Source: Chromatiaceae bacterium (lineage in GTDB: Bacteria; Pseudomonadota; Gammaproteobacteria; Chromatiales; Chromatiaceae). From it: DNA of 64,000 bases. Below the pieces are notes generated by a model. The model saw only the letters and a list, made by a program, of their open reading frames with translations, was not told the DNA's origin and did no database searches. The translations under genes were made by a program, and so were the position numbers. The stretch's first letter is position 1. Each line of letters begins with the position of its first letter. The stretch lies in contig JAJDNF010000033.1 of NCBI GenBank assembly GCA_022340805.1, positions 62,001 through 126,000 of the forward strand, written 5' to 3'. Positions 29,577-40,090 of the stretch are shown in pieces.

Positions 29577-31853
29577 ATGAGCGCAGTACACCCCAAAACG
29601 CCATTAACTGACGAACCCGCGATCCACACCGCGCATCTTGAACAGCTTTTCCGCTTGCAGCGCGACGCGCTGGAAATGATTGCGCTCGGTCGCGCTACGG
29701 ACGAGATCCTCGATCAGCTGTGTCGACTGAGCGAGGAACTGCTGCCCAACTCGGTGGCATCGATCATGCTGCTGGACCCCACGCGTAACCAACTGCACGT
29801 GCGTTCCGCGCCCAGCATCCCTAGCGCTGCAGTGGCGGTGCTGAACGGCCTGCAACCCGGCCCAAATGCCGGATCCTGCGGCACCGCGGTGTTTCGCAAC
29901 GAGCCGGTCTTTATCGACAATGTCCTGACCGATAAACGCTGGTCGGGCATGCTCGATATCGCCCAACAGTTCATGCTGCAGGCCTGCTGGTCCATGCCGA
30001 TCAAGGCATCCGAAGGTATCGTGATCGGCTCGTTTGCGCTGACCAGTTTCGAGCGCAGGTCTCCGGATCCGTTCCACAGGCGCCTGCTGGACACCGCGAG
30101 TTATCTCGCCGGGATCGTGCTCGAACGCGAGGTCCAGGCACAGCGACTGCGCACCGCCGGCATCGCCTTCGAACACATGCGCGAAGGCGTGATGGTGACC
30201 GACGCGGCTTGCAAGATTGTCCAGGTGAACCAGGGCTTCGAGCGTATTACCGGCTACAGCGCGACTGAAGCCATCGGCCAGACGCCCCGGCTGTTGAACT
30301 CGGGTCGACAGGACTCTGCGTTCTACCGCGACTTCTATCGGGCGCTCGACAAGCAAGGGGAATGGTGTGGCGAAATCTGGAACCGTCGCAAGAACGGTGA
30401 CATCTACCCGCAGTGGCTGTCGGTCAAGCGTGTCAACGATCACAACGGCGTACTTTCGAGCTACGTCTCGGTGTTCGCCGATATCACCGAGACCAAGGAC
30501 TCGGAACACAAACTCTGGCAATTGGCGCATCACGATGCGCTGAGCAATCTGCCCAATCGGCTGCTGCTGAACGCCCGACTGGAGCACGCCATGCAGCGGG
30601 CGCATAGGACCTCGGGAGGCCTCGCCCTGCTGTTCATCGACCTGGATCGCTTCAAGAACATCAACGACTCGCTCGGACACCAGGTTGGCGACGAACTGCT
30701 GTGCAAGATTGCCGCGCGTCTGCGGGCCGCCGTACACGAGGACGACACCGTCGCCAGACTCGGTGGCGACGAGTTCGTGGTTTTGCTCGACGATGTAGCC
30801 GAACCCAACGACGCACGCCGCATCGCCGAACGCATCATCGAACGAATTTCCGAGCCGGTCAGCATAAGCGGCCGCTCGCTGGTCACCACCGCGAGCCTCG
30901 GCATAAGCCTGTACCCGGGCGATGCCCAGGACCCGAACACGCTGCTCAAACACGCCGATGCCGCGATGTACCGGGCCAAGACCCAGGGCCGTAACCGGAT
31001 CGCCTATTACGCGCCCGAGCTGACCGATGAAATCCGGCAGCGACTGGAATTGGAACACGATCTTCGCCTAGGCATCGCCAGGCAGGAATTCAGCCTGCAT
31101 TACCAGCCGCAGTTTTCGACTGGCGACGGCCGGCTGATCGCTGTCGAGGCGCTGCTGCGCTGGAATCACCCCGAGCGAGGAATGGTTCCGCCGGCCACCT
31201 TCATCTCGATTGCCGAGGAGACCGGACTGATCAGAGAACTCGGTTGCTGGGTGACCGAAACCGCGTGCAGACAAGGCCGGGAGTGGCTGGACAAGGGCCT
31301 GCCTCCGTTCACCATCGCGGTCAACCTGTCACCCTATCAGCTGCGTGGCGACTGCGCTGCGTACCTGCGGACAATATTCGAGCGTACCGGGTTTCCGCCG
31401 GAATGGTTCGAATTCGAGGTCACCGAGACACTGCTGGTTGAAGACGGCGGCCACGCGCTGCGCCAACTCGCCGAGATGCGCAGACAACTCGGCATGCACA
31501 TCGCCATGGACGATTTCGGCACCGGCCATTCATCGCTCAGCCAACTCAAGCTGCTGCCAATCGGCAAACTGAAGATCGACCGATCTTTCGTGATGGGCCT
31601 GCCGGACAGCAGCGATGACACTGCGATCGTCAAGGCGATCATCCTGATGGCCCACACGCTTGGTCTGCAGGTCGTCGCCGAGGGCGTCGAGACCATGGCC
31701 CAGTGGCAGTTACTCTGCGACGCCGGCTGCGACCATGTGCAGGGCTTCCTGTTCGGTCGCCCGATGCCGGCTGAGGACCTGAGCGACCTCCTCGATAGAG
31801 GCCAGATCGACATCACCGCCCGTATCTACGAAGACCCGGGTCCCCGACCGTGA
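29577..31853 (+). CDS. GAF-PAS-GGDEF-EAL cyclic-di-GMP enzyme
   Basis: ARLGGDEFVVLL and AVEALLRW intact; ATG at 29577. Confidence 0.9.
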   Translation: MSAVHPKTPLTDEPAIHTAHLEQLFRLQRDALEMIALGRATDEILDQLCRLSEELLPNSVASIMLLDPTRNQLHVRSAPSIPSAAVAVLNGLQPGPNAGSCGTAVFRNEPVFIDNVLTDKRWSGMLDIAQQFMLQACWSMPIKASEGIVIGSFALTSFERRSPDPFHRRLLDTASYLAGIVLEREVQAQRLRTAGIAFEHMREGVMVTDAACKIVQVNQGFERITGYSATEAIGQTPRLLNSGRQDSAFYRDFYRALDKQGEWCGEIWNRRKNGDIYPQWLSVKRVNDHNGVLSSYVSVFADITETKDSEHKLWQLAHHDALSNLPNRLLLNARLEHAMQRAHRTSGGLALLFIDLDRFKNINDSLGHQVGDELLCKIAARLRAAVHEDDTVARLGGDEFVVLLDDVAEPNDARRIAERIIERISEPVSISGRSLVTTASLGISLYPGDAQDPNTLLKHADAAMYRAKTQGRNRIAYYAPELTDEIRQRLELEHDLRLGIARQEFSLHYQPQFSTGDGRLIAVEALLRWNHPERGMVPPATFISIAEETGLIRELGCWVTETACRQGREWLDKGLPPFTIAVNLSPYQLRGDCAAYLRTIFERTGFPPEWFEFEVTETLLVEDGGHALRQLAEMRRQLGMHIAMDDFGTGHSSLSQLKLLPIGKLKIDRSFVMGLPDSSDDTAIVKAIILMAHTLGLQVVAEGVETMAQWQLLCDAGCDHVQGFLFGRPMPAEDLSDLLDRGQIDITARIYEDPGPRP

Positions 31854-32158
31854 GAGGTAAGCTGATCCACGCCGGTGCGCTCGGCCTGGCGATGCTGCTG
31901 CTGATCTTGGTAGAGACCGCGCTGGCCAACAAATTCGAGACCATTGGCGGTGGATTTTCCGGCTCCTCGGGCAGCAAACGTGAATGGCTGCACAAGTTCT
32001 TCCTGGTGGGCGGCAGCATCAGCCTGATCGCGGCTGTCTTGTCGATGATCGTCCCGCACAGCAATCCACTGCTGCTGAACTTCAACACCTGGAAGCAATC
32101 GGCCATCGTGCTGTTCATTCTGGCCGCCGCGTTCTTCCTGGGTGCCGTGCTCGTATAG
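31850..32158 (+). CDS. Small membrane protein, hypothetical
   Basis: 102 aa with three hydrophobic segments, overlaps upstream stop. Confidence 0.6.
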   Translation: MRGKLIHAGALGLAMLLLILVETALANKFETIGGGFSGSSGSKREWLHKFFLVGGSISLIAAVLSMIVPHSNPLLLNFNTWKQSAIVLFILAAAFFLGAVLV

Positions 32159-32354
32159 CTTTTCACCGGGTTCGCCGACACGGGCCGAATGCGTCGCCCA
32201 GCCGATTCTTCGATCCGCAGCCCTTTTGCCGCACCCATGCCGGTCGCCCGACATGCCCCAAACCCCCAGAAAACACAACATAGATTCGCCGCATGCGCAC
32301 CGGTAAAGTACCGCCTCAGGCCATCATGCCGCAGCTTCCAACAGCGGGGACCGC

Positions 32355-32912
32355 ATGCAGATTGAACAGATTCAGTCCCACTTCGCCGGGATCATCGAGG
32401 GCTTGGGAGAAGATCTTCAGCGCGAAGGCCTGATCAAGACACCCGAACGGGCGGCCAAAGCGATGGCCTACCTGTGTCGCGGCTACAACCAGGATCTGAA
32501 CTCGGTCGTCAATGACGCGGTTTTCAGCACCCACAACGACGACATGGTGATCGTCAAGGATATCGAGCTGTACTCCCTGTGCGAGCATCACGTGCTGCCG
32601 TTCATCGGCCGCGCCCATGTAGCCTACCTGCCGCGTGGCAAGGTGATTGGCCTTTCGAAGATTGCACGCATCGTCGACATGTATGCGCGCCGGCTGCAGA
32701 TCCAGGAAAACCTCACCGTGCAGATTGCCAACGCGATCAGCGAGGTCATTCAACCCGCCGGCGTGGCCGTGACCATCGAGGCCGAACACCTGTGCATGAA
32801 GATGCGCGGCGTGGAAAAGCAGAACTCGACCATGAAGACCTCGGTTATGCTGGGCACCTTCCGGGAATCCCAGGCGACCCGGATGGAGTATCTCCAGCTG
32901 ATCGCCGATTGA
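32355..32912 (+). CDS. folE: GTP cyclohydrolase I
   Basis: [44 protein letters not shown]. Confidence 0.95.
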   Translation: MQIEQIQSHFAGIIEGLGEDLQREGLIKTPERAAKAMAYLCRGYNQDLNSVVNDAVFSTHNDDMVIVKDIELYSLCEHHVLPFIGRAHVAYLPRGKVIGLSKIARIVDMYARRLQIQENLTVQIANAISEVIQPAGVAVTIEAEHLCMKMRGVEKQNSTMKTSVMLGTFRESQATRMEYLQLIAD

Positions 32913-32958
32913 TCGGCGACGATCCTGCCGCCACCCCCGACACCCTCAAGAGCCAGAC

Positions 32959-33270
32959 ATGGACCCAATCAAGAACGTCTCAATATTCCCGAATGCCAAC
33001 GTGTACTTCGATGGCAAATGCATCAGCCACACGATCGAGGCCGCGGACGGCACGCGCAAATCGGTCGGCGTTATCCTGCCATCAACGCTGAATTTTTCCA
33101 CCGCCGCACCCGAGGTGATGCAGATCGTCGCCGGGGAGTGCCGGGTGCGTCTGGCCGGTGACGACAACTGGCAGGAGTACGCGGGCGGCGAACGGTTCGC
33201 CGTCCCGGGCGACAGCAGCTTCGATATCGAGGTCCGTGACACGCTGCACTACATCTGCCATTTCGGTTGA
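32959..33270 (+). CDS. ppnP: Pyrimidine/purine nucleoside phosphorylase (DUF1255 type)
   Basis: [33 protein letters not shown]…ICHFG. Confidence 0.85.
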   Translation: MDPIKNVSIFPNANVYFDGKCISHTIEAADGTRKSVGVILPSTLNFSTAAPEVMQIVAGECRVRLAGDDNWQEYAGGERFAVPGDSSFDIEVRDTLHYICHFG

Positions 33271-33299
33271 ATGGAGGGAACCGCGGGCAGCACAGTCGC

Positions 33300-33833
33300 A
33301 TGACGGTGGCCGACGAAGAGATCATTGAGCGGATTCATCGCCGGACGCTGCAGCTGCTGCAAACCGCGGTGCCGCTGTGCAGGTCGCATCGCGCCCCGCT
33401 TCCCGACCCGCTGCTCAAGTTCGACCTGCGTGGCCAGGCCGCGGGCCAGGCTGTCTGGCGACGCATCGGCAGACCGGTTCTGCGTTTCAACCTGGATATT
33501 GCACGCCGCCACCCGACCGACTTCGTGGAGCGGACCGTTACCCATGAGGTCGCTCACCTGCTCACCGCTGCCTGCCATGGCCGCACACGACCGCACGGCG
33601 CGGAATGGCGGGCGGTGATGGCGCATCTCGGGGTGCCCGACCCGAGCCGTTGCCATGACTATTCGCTCGACGAGGCCAAGGTCCGGCGTCAGCGCCGCTG
33701 GGCCTATGTCTGCGCCTGCTCGCGGCATTTGCTGAGCACGACGCTGCACAAGCGCATTCTCACGAACCAGGCGCGATACCATTGCCGCCGCTGTGGGGCG
33801 CGCTTGCATCAGCCGCCGCCGGACAGCGATTGA
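33300..33833 (+). CDS. SprT-like zinc metalloprotease domain protein
   Basis: HEVAH motif and C-terminal zinc ribbon CHYxC/CRRC. Confidence 0.8.
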   Translation: MTVADEEIIERIHRRTLQLLQTAVPLCRSHRAPLPDPLLKFDLRGQAAGQAVWRRIGRPVLRFNLDIARRHPTDFVERTVTHEVAHLLTAACHGRTRPHGAEWRAVMAHLGVPDPSRCHDYSLDEAKVRRQRRWAYVCACSRHLLSTTLHKRILTNQARYHCRRCGARLHQPPPDSD

Positions 33834-33936
33834 GGGGCGAAATACTGTATGGCCCCGATTCCCAGGGATCACGCGCTTGCGCCGCCTGCGTCAGCCGATA
33901 AGCTAACGACTGCAAACGCCACGCGGACAAGCACCC

Positions 33937-34533
33937 ATGAGTGAAAAATTTCCAGAACTGAGCTTTCACAGCATGCCGATCGGCGCCGGCTACGCCCGTC
34001 CCGAACAGGATTTCCCGGGTGGACTGACGCCCAACAGCCCGGCGCTGGCGGCGATGACGGACCTGCGCAGGACCACCGCACTGACCGTCGAACGCAGCAA
34101 TACCCTGGCCGCCACGCGGGAGCGCATGAAGAAACTTGGCGTCCGGATGCTGCTGGTGACCGGTGCCACCGGCGCGGTCATGGGCGTGATCACTGTGACC
34201 GACCTGGACAGCGGCCGCCCCGAAAAGATCGCAGCCAAGACCGGCGAGCAGGCAGATGAACTCCTTGTCCAGGACATCATGACGCTGCGCGGACGCATCG
34301 AGGTGCTGCACCTGCAGGACATCGCCAATGCCAGCGTGGGCCAAGTTCTCAACAGTCTGCGCAGGGCCGGACGCCGACATGCGCTGGTGCTGGATAGTGG
34401 TGGCGCCGCCGAGGCACAGCAGATCTGCGGCATATTCTCGCTGACCCGACTGTGCGGCCAGATCGGCCTCGACATCCAGCCGGGCGAGCCGATCGAGAAT
34501 ATACAGCGGGCGCTGACCGGGGTGCTCGACTAG
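33937..34533 (+). CDS. CBS-domain protein
   Basis: Two CBS-like segments (LLVTGATGAVMGVITVTDL, HALVLDSGGAAEAQQICGIFSLTRL). Confidence 0.75.
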   Translation: MSEKFPELSFHSMPIGAGYARPEQDFPGGLTPNSPALAAMTDLRRTTALTVERSNTLAATRERMKKLGVRMLLVTGATGAVMGVITVTDLDSGRPEKIAAKTGEQADELLVQDIMTLRGRIEVLHLQDIANASVGQVLNSLRRAGRRHALVLDSGGAAEAQQICGIFSLTRLCGQIGLDIQPGEPIENIQRALTGVLD

Positions 34534-34554
34534 CGGTGGCCGGGCGCGGCGTGC

Positions 34555-34905
34555 TGCATTGTATCCACCAGAATGAGGTGCATTACGGCTTGCGCCTAAT
34601 GCACCCTACGTTTGTGGACACCAACACCACCCAGCGGATACAGGCCCATGCAGTTACGTGACGGCAGGATCACGGTAGCGTGCAATGGCGCAGCCTATTG
34701 CACCGTATCCGCCGGAATCGGGTAAATGATGGCTTGCGCCTACTGCATCACCCTACGTTTGTGGACACCAACACCACCCAGCGGATACAGGCCTACGAAG
34801 TTACGTGACGGCAGGATCACGGTAGCGTGCAATGGTGCAGCCTATTGCACCATATCCGCCGGAATCGGGGGCACTACGGCTTGCCACAGACGGGCCCAAC
34901 CTACG
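34555..34905. repeat. Degenerate tandem repeat, unit about 145 bp, just over two copies
   Basis: Repeated blocks tttgtggacaccaacaccacccagcggatacaggcc and ttacgtgacggcaggatcacggtagcgtgcaatgg at 144-147 bp period. Confidence 0.85.
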
Positions 34906-34925
34906 CCGATTAGGTCAGCGCGCCA

Positions 34926-35699
34926 CTAGAAGCGTCGATCGAGCCAGGCGTTCACGCTGCTCAACAACTCGGTCTCTTCGCCATCGAAAAAATGGTCTGC
35001 TCCCTCCACCCGCAGCTGCGTATAGTCGCCGCCCGCCTTGGCCGCCTGGCTGGCACGCTCCGGCGCACTCGCGACCACCTCAGGCAGGTCATCGCTGCCG
35101 TACAGGTCAAGTATCGGCTCTTTTAGCAGGGGCAACTGCGCCAGCGTGTCCATCGGACCACCGGGCAGTCCGCCCGACATGCCGATGGCCACGAAACCAT
35201 CAACCGGTTGGTGGGCCTGGCTCAGATAGAACGCAGCCATTGTCGATCCCTGGCTGTGCGCGACCAACACGACCTTGCTGAATCCCTTGTCGCGCAGATA
35301 GTCGATGGCAGCGTTGATCCGCCCGGGCACCCAGTCGTAGATCCCCGCGTACTCCGCGTGTTCTGCCTCGTTGGCCAGCACCGGCATCTGGATCGACAGG
35401 GTGTGCCAACCGGACTGGGTCAGGCCGACGCGCAGCGGTTGCACCACGGTGGGCCAGTTCGGATGTACGCCGGTTCCATGCATCACGATCGCCGCCTTGC
35501 CCAAACCCGCGTCGCCACTCGCGGTCTCGAGGGCGAGGAACTCGGCACGGCCGTCGTTGAGGTAGATCGCCTCGCCATCGAGCAGCGAATCGACAATCTG
35601 CCCGGCCCAGCGTGCTTCCTTGTCAAGGTCGCTGGCCCGGGCCGGGATGGTCAGCGCCAAACCGGCAAGAAGAATTGCAACAAGTCGCAGGATACGCAT
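34926..35699 (-). CDS. Secreted alpha/beta-hydrolase-fold protein (DUF3530-like)
   Basis: Signal peptide; VVLVAHSQGSTMAAFYL nucleophile elbow; ATG at 35699. Confidence 0.75.
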   Translation of the reverse strand: MRILRLVAILLAGLALTIPARASDLDKEARWAGQIVDSLLDGEAIYLNDGRAEFLALETASGDAGLGKAAIVMHGTGVHPNWPTVVQPLRVGLTQSGWHTLSIQMPVLANEAEHAEYAGIYDWVPGRINAAIDYLRDKGFSKVVLVAHSQGSTMAAFYLSQAHQPVDGFVAIGMSGGLPGGPMDTLAQLPLLKEPILDLYGSDDLPEVVASAPERASQAAKAGGDYTQLRVEGADHFFDGEETELLSSVNAWLDRRF

Positions 35700-35973
35700 G
35701 ACCTTCTCTCCCCTTTTGATGGTCGGACAGTTTAGCCGGGCCGCCGTCGACCGGGCCAGAGGAAACAAAAACGGCATTCCCGGGCCGTGCATCGCCTTTG
35801 CGGCGACCGGCCTACCGGCTAAGATCCGCGTACGAGCAGACAGGCATCGAACAGCGCTCCGGCGCATTCGACTGGGTGGCACCCCTCGGCTCGACCGCGC
35901 CGGGGTGCAATTGCTCGGGTAAGTGCGATGGCACTTGATCCACAACCACCAGCGGAACCCTTGCTGAAACGAG

Positions 35974-36117
35974 ATGAAGATCGCCCTGCTCGTGGTCCTG
36001 TTCCTGATCGGCAGCATCGGCGGTGCCATCCAGGCCTTGAAATACGTCGAGCGCCGCGACAAGCCGCGCCGCGACGCGCGCGCGACGCGCACCGATTCGT
36101 CATGTGAACCGGAATAG
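35974..36117 (+). CDS. 47-aa single-TM small protein
   Basis: MKIALLVVLFLIGSIGGAIQALKYVERRDKPRRDARATRTDSSCEPE; below ORF-track cut-off. Confidence 0.45.
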   Translation: MKIALLVVLFLIGSIGGAIQALKYVERRDKPRRDARATRTDSSCEPE

Positions 36118-36120
36118 GCC

Positions 36121-36498
36121 ATGCCTCGGAAACTCGTTTACGACATCGTCGAGTCACCGGCCCACCCCGATATCTCGGCGCTGTGCAACGCATTGGGTTA
36201 CCAACGCGAGGCATTCAGCTCGCAGCGCAAGGCGATGAGCAGCCTCAAGCGCGTTAAGCCCGACCTGGTGGTTGCAGATTTCTTTTATGGCTACGGCAAC
36301 AACTATGCCGGTGCCAATGTGAGCAATCTGGATGTCCTGCTGCGCAGCCTGCAGCGGTTTGCCCCCGACGCCCGGGTCATCGTGCTGGCCGATCGCGCAG
36401 AGTTGCCACATGTATCCAAACTCGCGGCATTGTTCGATCTGCATGCCGTCATTGCCCTGCCTGCCAGCGGCCAGGACCTCCAGGCCGCGCTGAGCTGA
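36121..36498 (+). CDS. Hypothetical protein, receiver-like
   Basis: 125 aa ORF in operon-like spacing. Confidence 0.55.
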   Translation: MPRKLVYDIVESPAHPDISALCNALGYQREAFSSQRKAMSSLKRVKPDLVVADFFYGYGNNYAGANVSNLDVLLRSLQRFAPDARVIVLADRAELPHVSKLAALFDLHAVIALPASGQDLQAALS

Positions 36499-36580
36499 AC
36501 CAAGCAGCCGCTCAAGCACGACCACGCTCATGCCGCTAGATTGGCAGCGAGACCGTTTGCGTTGATGGAGGGCACGCAGC

Positions 36581-36904
36581 ATGAACCAGGACCCCAATCG
36601 CCTGCTGATGGAACTCGAGCGCAGCATGCGCGCGATCAACCGCGAGGTGCTCAATCCACAGATTCAGGAGCTGTCCATCAACGGACTGCGCCCGGTGCTG
36701 TTCCTGGTCGCGAGCGCGCGCGCCCGTTACCTAAAGGCCTTGGTTGATCTCGGCGAAAGCGTGACCGACGGCCAGCCAAGCGATAGCCGGGTCGACGAAT
36801 TGGCCAGGCTGCGGCGCGAATACGATGAACTGGTGAGCGGCGCCAAGGCGCTTGAGACCGCGATTCAGCGCGGCTACCTCGACATCCTGCCGGCCAAGCG
36901 CTGA
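36581..36904 (+). CDS. Hypothetical protein
   Basis: 107 aa ORF, helical. Confidence 0.6.
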   Translation: MNQDPNRLLMELERSMRAINREVLNPQIQELSINGLRPVLFLVASARARYLKALVDLGESVTDGQPSDSRVDELARLRREYDELVSGAKALETAIQRGYLDILPAKR

Positions 36905-37048
36905 GCTCGCTCGAAGGTTCGGGTGCAGACCTGCTACAGGCGTGTATGCCCGACCTGCCGGTCGGCGCATGACAGCTCGTCGATGCCGGCGCCAGCGGTG
37001 CTGGCCGGCTCACCTGGCAGATCCGCGATTTTCGTCTAGCATGAGGGG

Positions 37049-37582
37049 ATGCGCCTGGCGAAACCCACGGTGAAACACCGCCTCTACCTGCTGACCGCGG
37101 CCCTTGCGGCCCTGGCCCCCACCGGGCAGGCGTCGGTTCGCGCACTGGACCCTGCGGACTATGCGAGCCACAGCGTGACCTGCGAGTTCCCGGTGAGATT
37201 GACCCGCGATTGCTCGATCTGGCAGGGTGCCACCCGGCCGATTGCATTTGGCGACTACCGTATGAGGCTTGCCGCGGACAGCGGCGGGAGGACCATCCTG
37301 GTATCGCAGTTGCGGCTTGGCCCGAGCCACAATGGCCAGGCCTTCCGCGACGGCGGGCAGGCCACTTCGCGTCGCACTGGCAGCATGGACGTCATCCGCG
37401 GGATCCGCACCGCGCTCGAGGATAGAGGCATCCACCTGGAACGCCTGCAGCCGATACGCAGCGGTCGTCGGGTCAACGCCTATCTTCTCGAGTTCTCCAC
37501 CAACGCCTACGACTATCTGAAGCAGTTCACGGTGCTGGAATCGGAGTATTGGCTGCCGAAAACGCGCAGCCGTATTCGTTGA
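37049..37582 (+). CDS. Exported hypothetical protein
   Basis: Signal-peptide-like N-terminus. Confidence 0.6.
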   Translation: MRLAKPTVKHRLYLLTAALAALAPTGQASVRALDPADYASHSVTCEFPVRLTRDCSIWQGATRPIAFGDYRMRLAADSGGRTILVSQLRLGPSHNGQAFRDGGQATSRRTGSMDVIRGIRTALEDRGIHLERLQPIRSGRRVNAYLLEFSTNAYDYLKQFTVLESEYWLPKTRSRIR

Positions 37583-37592
37583 CGGACGCGCT

Positions 37593-37850
37593 ATGTGGTA
37601 CCTGTATCTCGTGCGCTGCAACGATGGCTCGCTATACACCGGCATAAGCAAAGATGTGGCGCGCCGCTTTGAGGCGCACCGCTCGAACCGCGGTGCGCGG
37701 CGCCTGCGCGGCAGGGGGCCGCTGGAATTGGTCTACTCACACCCGCTCGGGGATCGCAGCCTGGCATTGCGGGTAGAACACCGGGTGAAGAAACTCTGCC
37801 GTGCAGACAAGGAGAAGCTGTTGCGCGGCGAGGCGCAGCTGCCAATCTGA
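37593..37850 (+). CDS. GIY-YIG nuclease domain protein
   Basis: WYLYLVRCNDGSLYTGISKDVARRFEAH. Confidence 0.9.
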   Translation: MWYLYLVRCNDGSLYTGISKDVARRFEAHRSNRGARRLRGRGPLELVYSHPLGDRSLALRVEHRVKKLCRADKEKLLRGEAQLPI

Positions 37851-37874
37851 GCGCTGCGTCTCGCGCAGGCAGGC

Positions 37875-38291
37875 TCAGGCGTCGATCGCCAGGCCTTTGC
37901 GCAACAGCGCGATCCGCTCGGCAAGCTCAGCAGCCCGGTAAGGCGCCGCAGCCGAGTGTCCCCATACGGGCCCAGGCCAGGCCGGATCACCGACTTGGCG
38001 AACCACATGATGCAGATGCAGTTGCGGCACCAGGTTTCCCAAGGCCCCGACATTCAGCTTGGTGCCATCGAACACCGCCATCAGGAAGCGCCCCACGCGG
38101 CACGACTCCGCCAGCAGCATAATCCGATCGTCAGTAGCAAGTTCGTAGATCTCGCGTATGCCCGCCCGCCTCGGCACCAGGATCACCCAGGGATAGCGCC
38201 GGTCGTTCAACAGCAGCACCTGCGACAGCGCGAGATCGCCGACCGGGTGACAATCGAGCGCGAGCTGGGGATGCAGGCTGAAACTTGGCAT
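37875..38291 (-). CDS. HIT-family hydrolase
   Basis: QLHLHHVVRQVGDPAWPGPVWG; ATG at 38291. Confidence 0.8.
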   Translation of the reverse strand: MPSFSLHPQLALDCHPVGDLALSQVLLLNDRRYPWVILVPRRAGIREIYELATDDRIMLLAESCRVGRFLMAVFDGTKLNVGALGNLVPQLHLHHVVRQVGDPAWPGPVWGHSAAAPYRAAELAERIALLRKGLAIDA

Positions 38292-38426
38292 AAAGACTGA
38301 GGATCCATGGTTCGGGCCGGCGAACGGCGCCGCATTGCGCGTCAATGCCCGATAGTGTGCCGATTCGACGGTCAGCGACTGGGCGATGTTGATCAGCCCG
38401 GGCCTACCCGTCAAGCGGGCCGCACA

Positions 38427-39206
38427 TCAGGAACGACCGCGATGCCTCGCACTGAACATGCCCAGCAGCCCGCTACGGTCCCTGCCCTGCTCCCAGGCCT
38501 GGTACTCCTTCACGACCTGCCGGTACAGCATCAGGATGCCGCGTATGCTTTTTGCGGCATGGATGTCCTGGCGCAGATCCTCCTGGATGCGCGGATCTGC
38601 CCAGGGCCCACCCCTGGCCTTGCGGATCAACGCCTTCGCCTGGGTCTGCAGGACCTGGCGCAGGTATTCGACGATCTCACGTTCGGCGTCCTGGCTGGTC
38701 TTGCCGGTCATCCCGGCGACCAACTGCGCGGCCTTCGCCGCATCGAGCAGGCCGGTCGCCACACAATCTCCGTGCAGCAACGCCTGCACCGGCATGCGCG
38801 CATCGTGTAGCTTCTCCTCCTGGCTCTTGACCACCGGCACGTACCCCGACTCCACGCGTGGTTCGCGCGCTGGCCTGGCCGCCACGTGCTCAGCCGCCAC
38901 CGCGCTACCGTCGATGCTCGTCCGGGCCCGCGTCTGGGCCTGTGCAACAGGGAGGTCGTGCTGGAGCGCGGATGGTGCAGGTGCCTGCGAGCGTCTGTCC
39001 AGTGCCCGCTTGAGCAGACGCAGTTGCTCATCGAGGATCGGGTCCATATCAGCCAGACCCGTATGGGCCGCGACGGCCATGCGCCGGTGGACAACGGCAC
39101 TGACCGCGCGCGCAAAGATCGACAGCACGCGCGCATCGCGGATGCCGAGCTGGGTGAGCATCAGCATCAGTCGACCGGTAACGTTGATCTCGATCGGATC
39201 GGTCAT
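38427..39206 (-). CDS. Hypothetical protein
   Basis: 259 aa ORF, ATG at 39206. Confidence 0.6.
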   Translation of the reverse strand: MTDPIEINVTGRLMLMLTQLGIRDARVLSIFARAVSAVVHRRMAVAAHTGLADMDPILDEQLRLLKRALDRRSQAPAPSALQHDLPVAQAQTRARTSIDGSAVAAEHVAARPAREPRVESGYVPVVKSQEEKLHDARMPVQALLHGDCVATGLLDAAKAAQLVAGMTGKTSQDAEREIVEYLRQVLQTQAKALIRKARGGPWADPRIQEDLRQDIHAAKSIRGILMLYRQVVKEYQAWEQGRDRSGLLGMFSARHRGRS

Positions 39207-39292
39207 CAGGAACGACGGGCCTGTGTCGGGGGGGCTCCTGGGAATATCGGTCGCGTTGCTGCTATTCTGAAACCCAGGCCCAAAAACCCTTC

Positions 39293-39598
39293 ATGGGGGA
39301 GAAGATGTCGCCGAATGCCGAGGGGGTGTGCTGGTCGTGCGGCGCCAAACTGATCGCGAACGACTATCAGCGCGAAAGCGAGTGCCCGGCATGCCGTAAG
39401 CAGACCCACGTGTGTCGCAACTGCCGATTCTACGAGGCCGGGCGTCCGAACGACTGCCAGGAGCCGATCGCCGAACCGGTGCGCGACAAGCAGCGTGCGA
39501 ATTTCTGTGATTACTTCGAGCCCCGGGACGACGCCTATCAGCCAGGCGCCGATGCTGACGCACTCAAGGCAGCGGCGGAAAACCTTTTCGATATCTAA
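39293..39598 (+). CDS. Zinc-ribbon hypothetical protein
   Basis: CWSCG…CPAC…CRNCRFYE cysteine pattern. Confidence 0.75.
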   Translation: MGEKMSPNAEGVCWSCGAKLIANDYQRESECPACRKQTHVCRNCRFYEAGRPNDCQEPIAEPVRDKQRANFCDYFEPRDDAYQPGADADALKAAAENLFDI

Positions 39599-39711
39599 AT
39601 ACTCACTATCCCGGACAATGCCGGGCTGGAGTCTGACCGCGGACTGACATGGATCAAGGTCCCCGCGTCCTCGCTGGCAAAGAATTGCATGATTCGATTT
39701 GGAGTTGATCG

Positions 39712-40074
39712 TTGGATATCGTAAGTTTGGTCATCACCTTTGTGCTCGCCGGATTGATGCTGTACCTGCTCGTCCGCCTGCCGCTCGCCATTCTTGGCAA
39801 CCTGCGCGCGGGTCACCGCTTCCGTGAGGGGCTTGCCGGGGCGCTCGAGGAACTACGCCTGTCGCGGATGCTCAAGTACCTGGGCATCGACCAGGCGGAA
39901 TACCTGCACAAACGCCAGGCCCTCGAGATCCGACAGCACATGGAGCGTTGCGACGCCTGCGATGCCAAATCCCGCTGTGACCAGGTGCTGGAAAAAGACA
40001 CGGCCGTCGAGACGGACGCACTCGGGTTCTGCGCCAATATCGACGATCTGAAGACGATTCGCGATCCGCGCTGA
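39712..40074 (+). CDS. Membrane-anchored cysteine-containing hypothetical (DUF6455-like)
   Basis: N-terminal TM; CDACDAKSRC…FC. Confidence 0.6.
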   Translation: MDIVSLVITFVLAGLMLYLLVRLPLAILGNLRAGHRFREGLAGALEELRLSRMLKYLGIDQAEYLHKRQALEIRQHMERCDACDAKSRCDQVLEKDTAVETDALGFCANIDDLKTIRDPR

Positions 40075-40090
40075 ACCGGTCCCGACAATG

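Noticed and set aside
32273-32288. ACACAACATAGATTCG upstream of folE as a NrdR box
   Set aside because: Only the left half matches; no second box at 31-32 bp, so not supported
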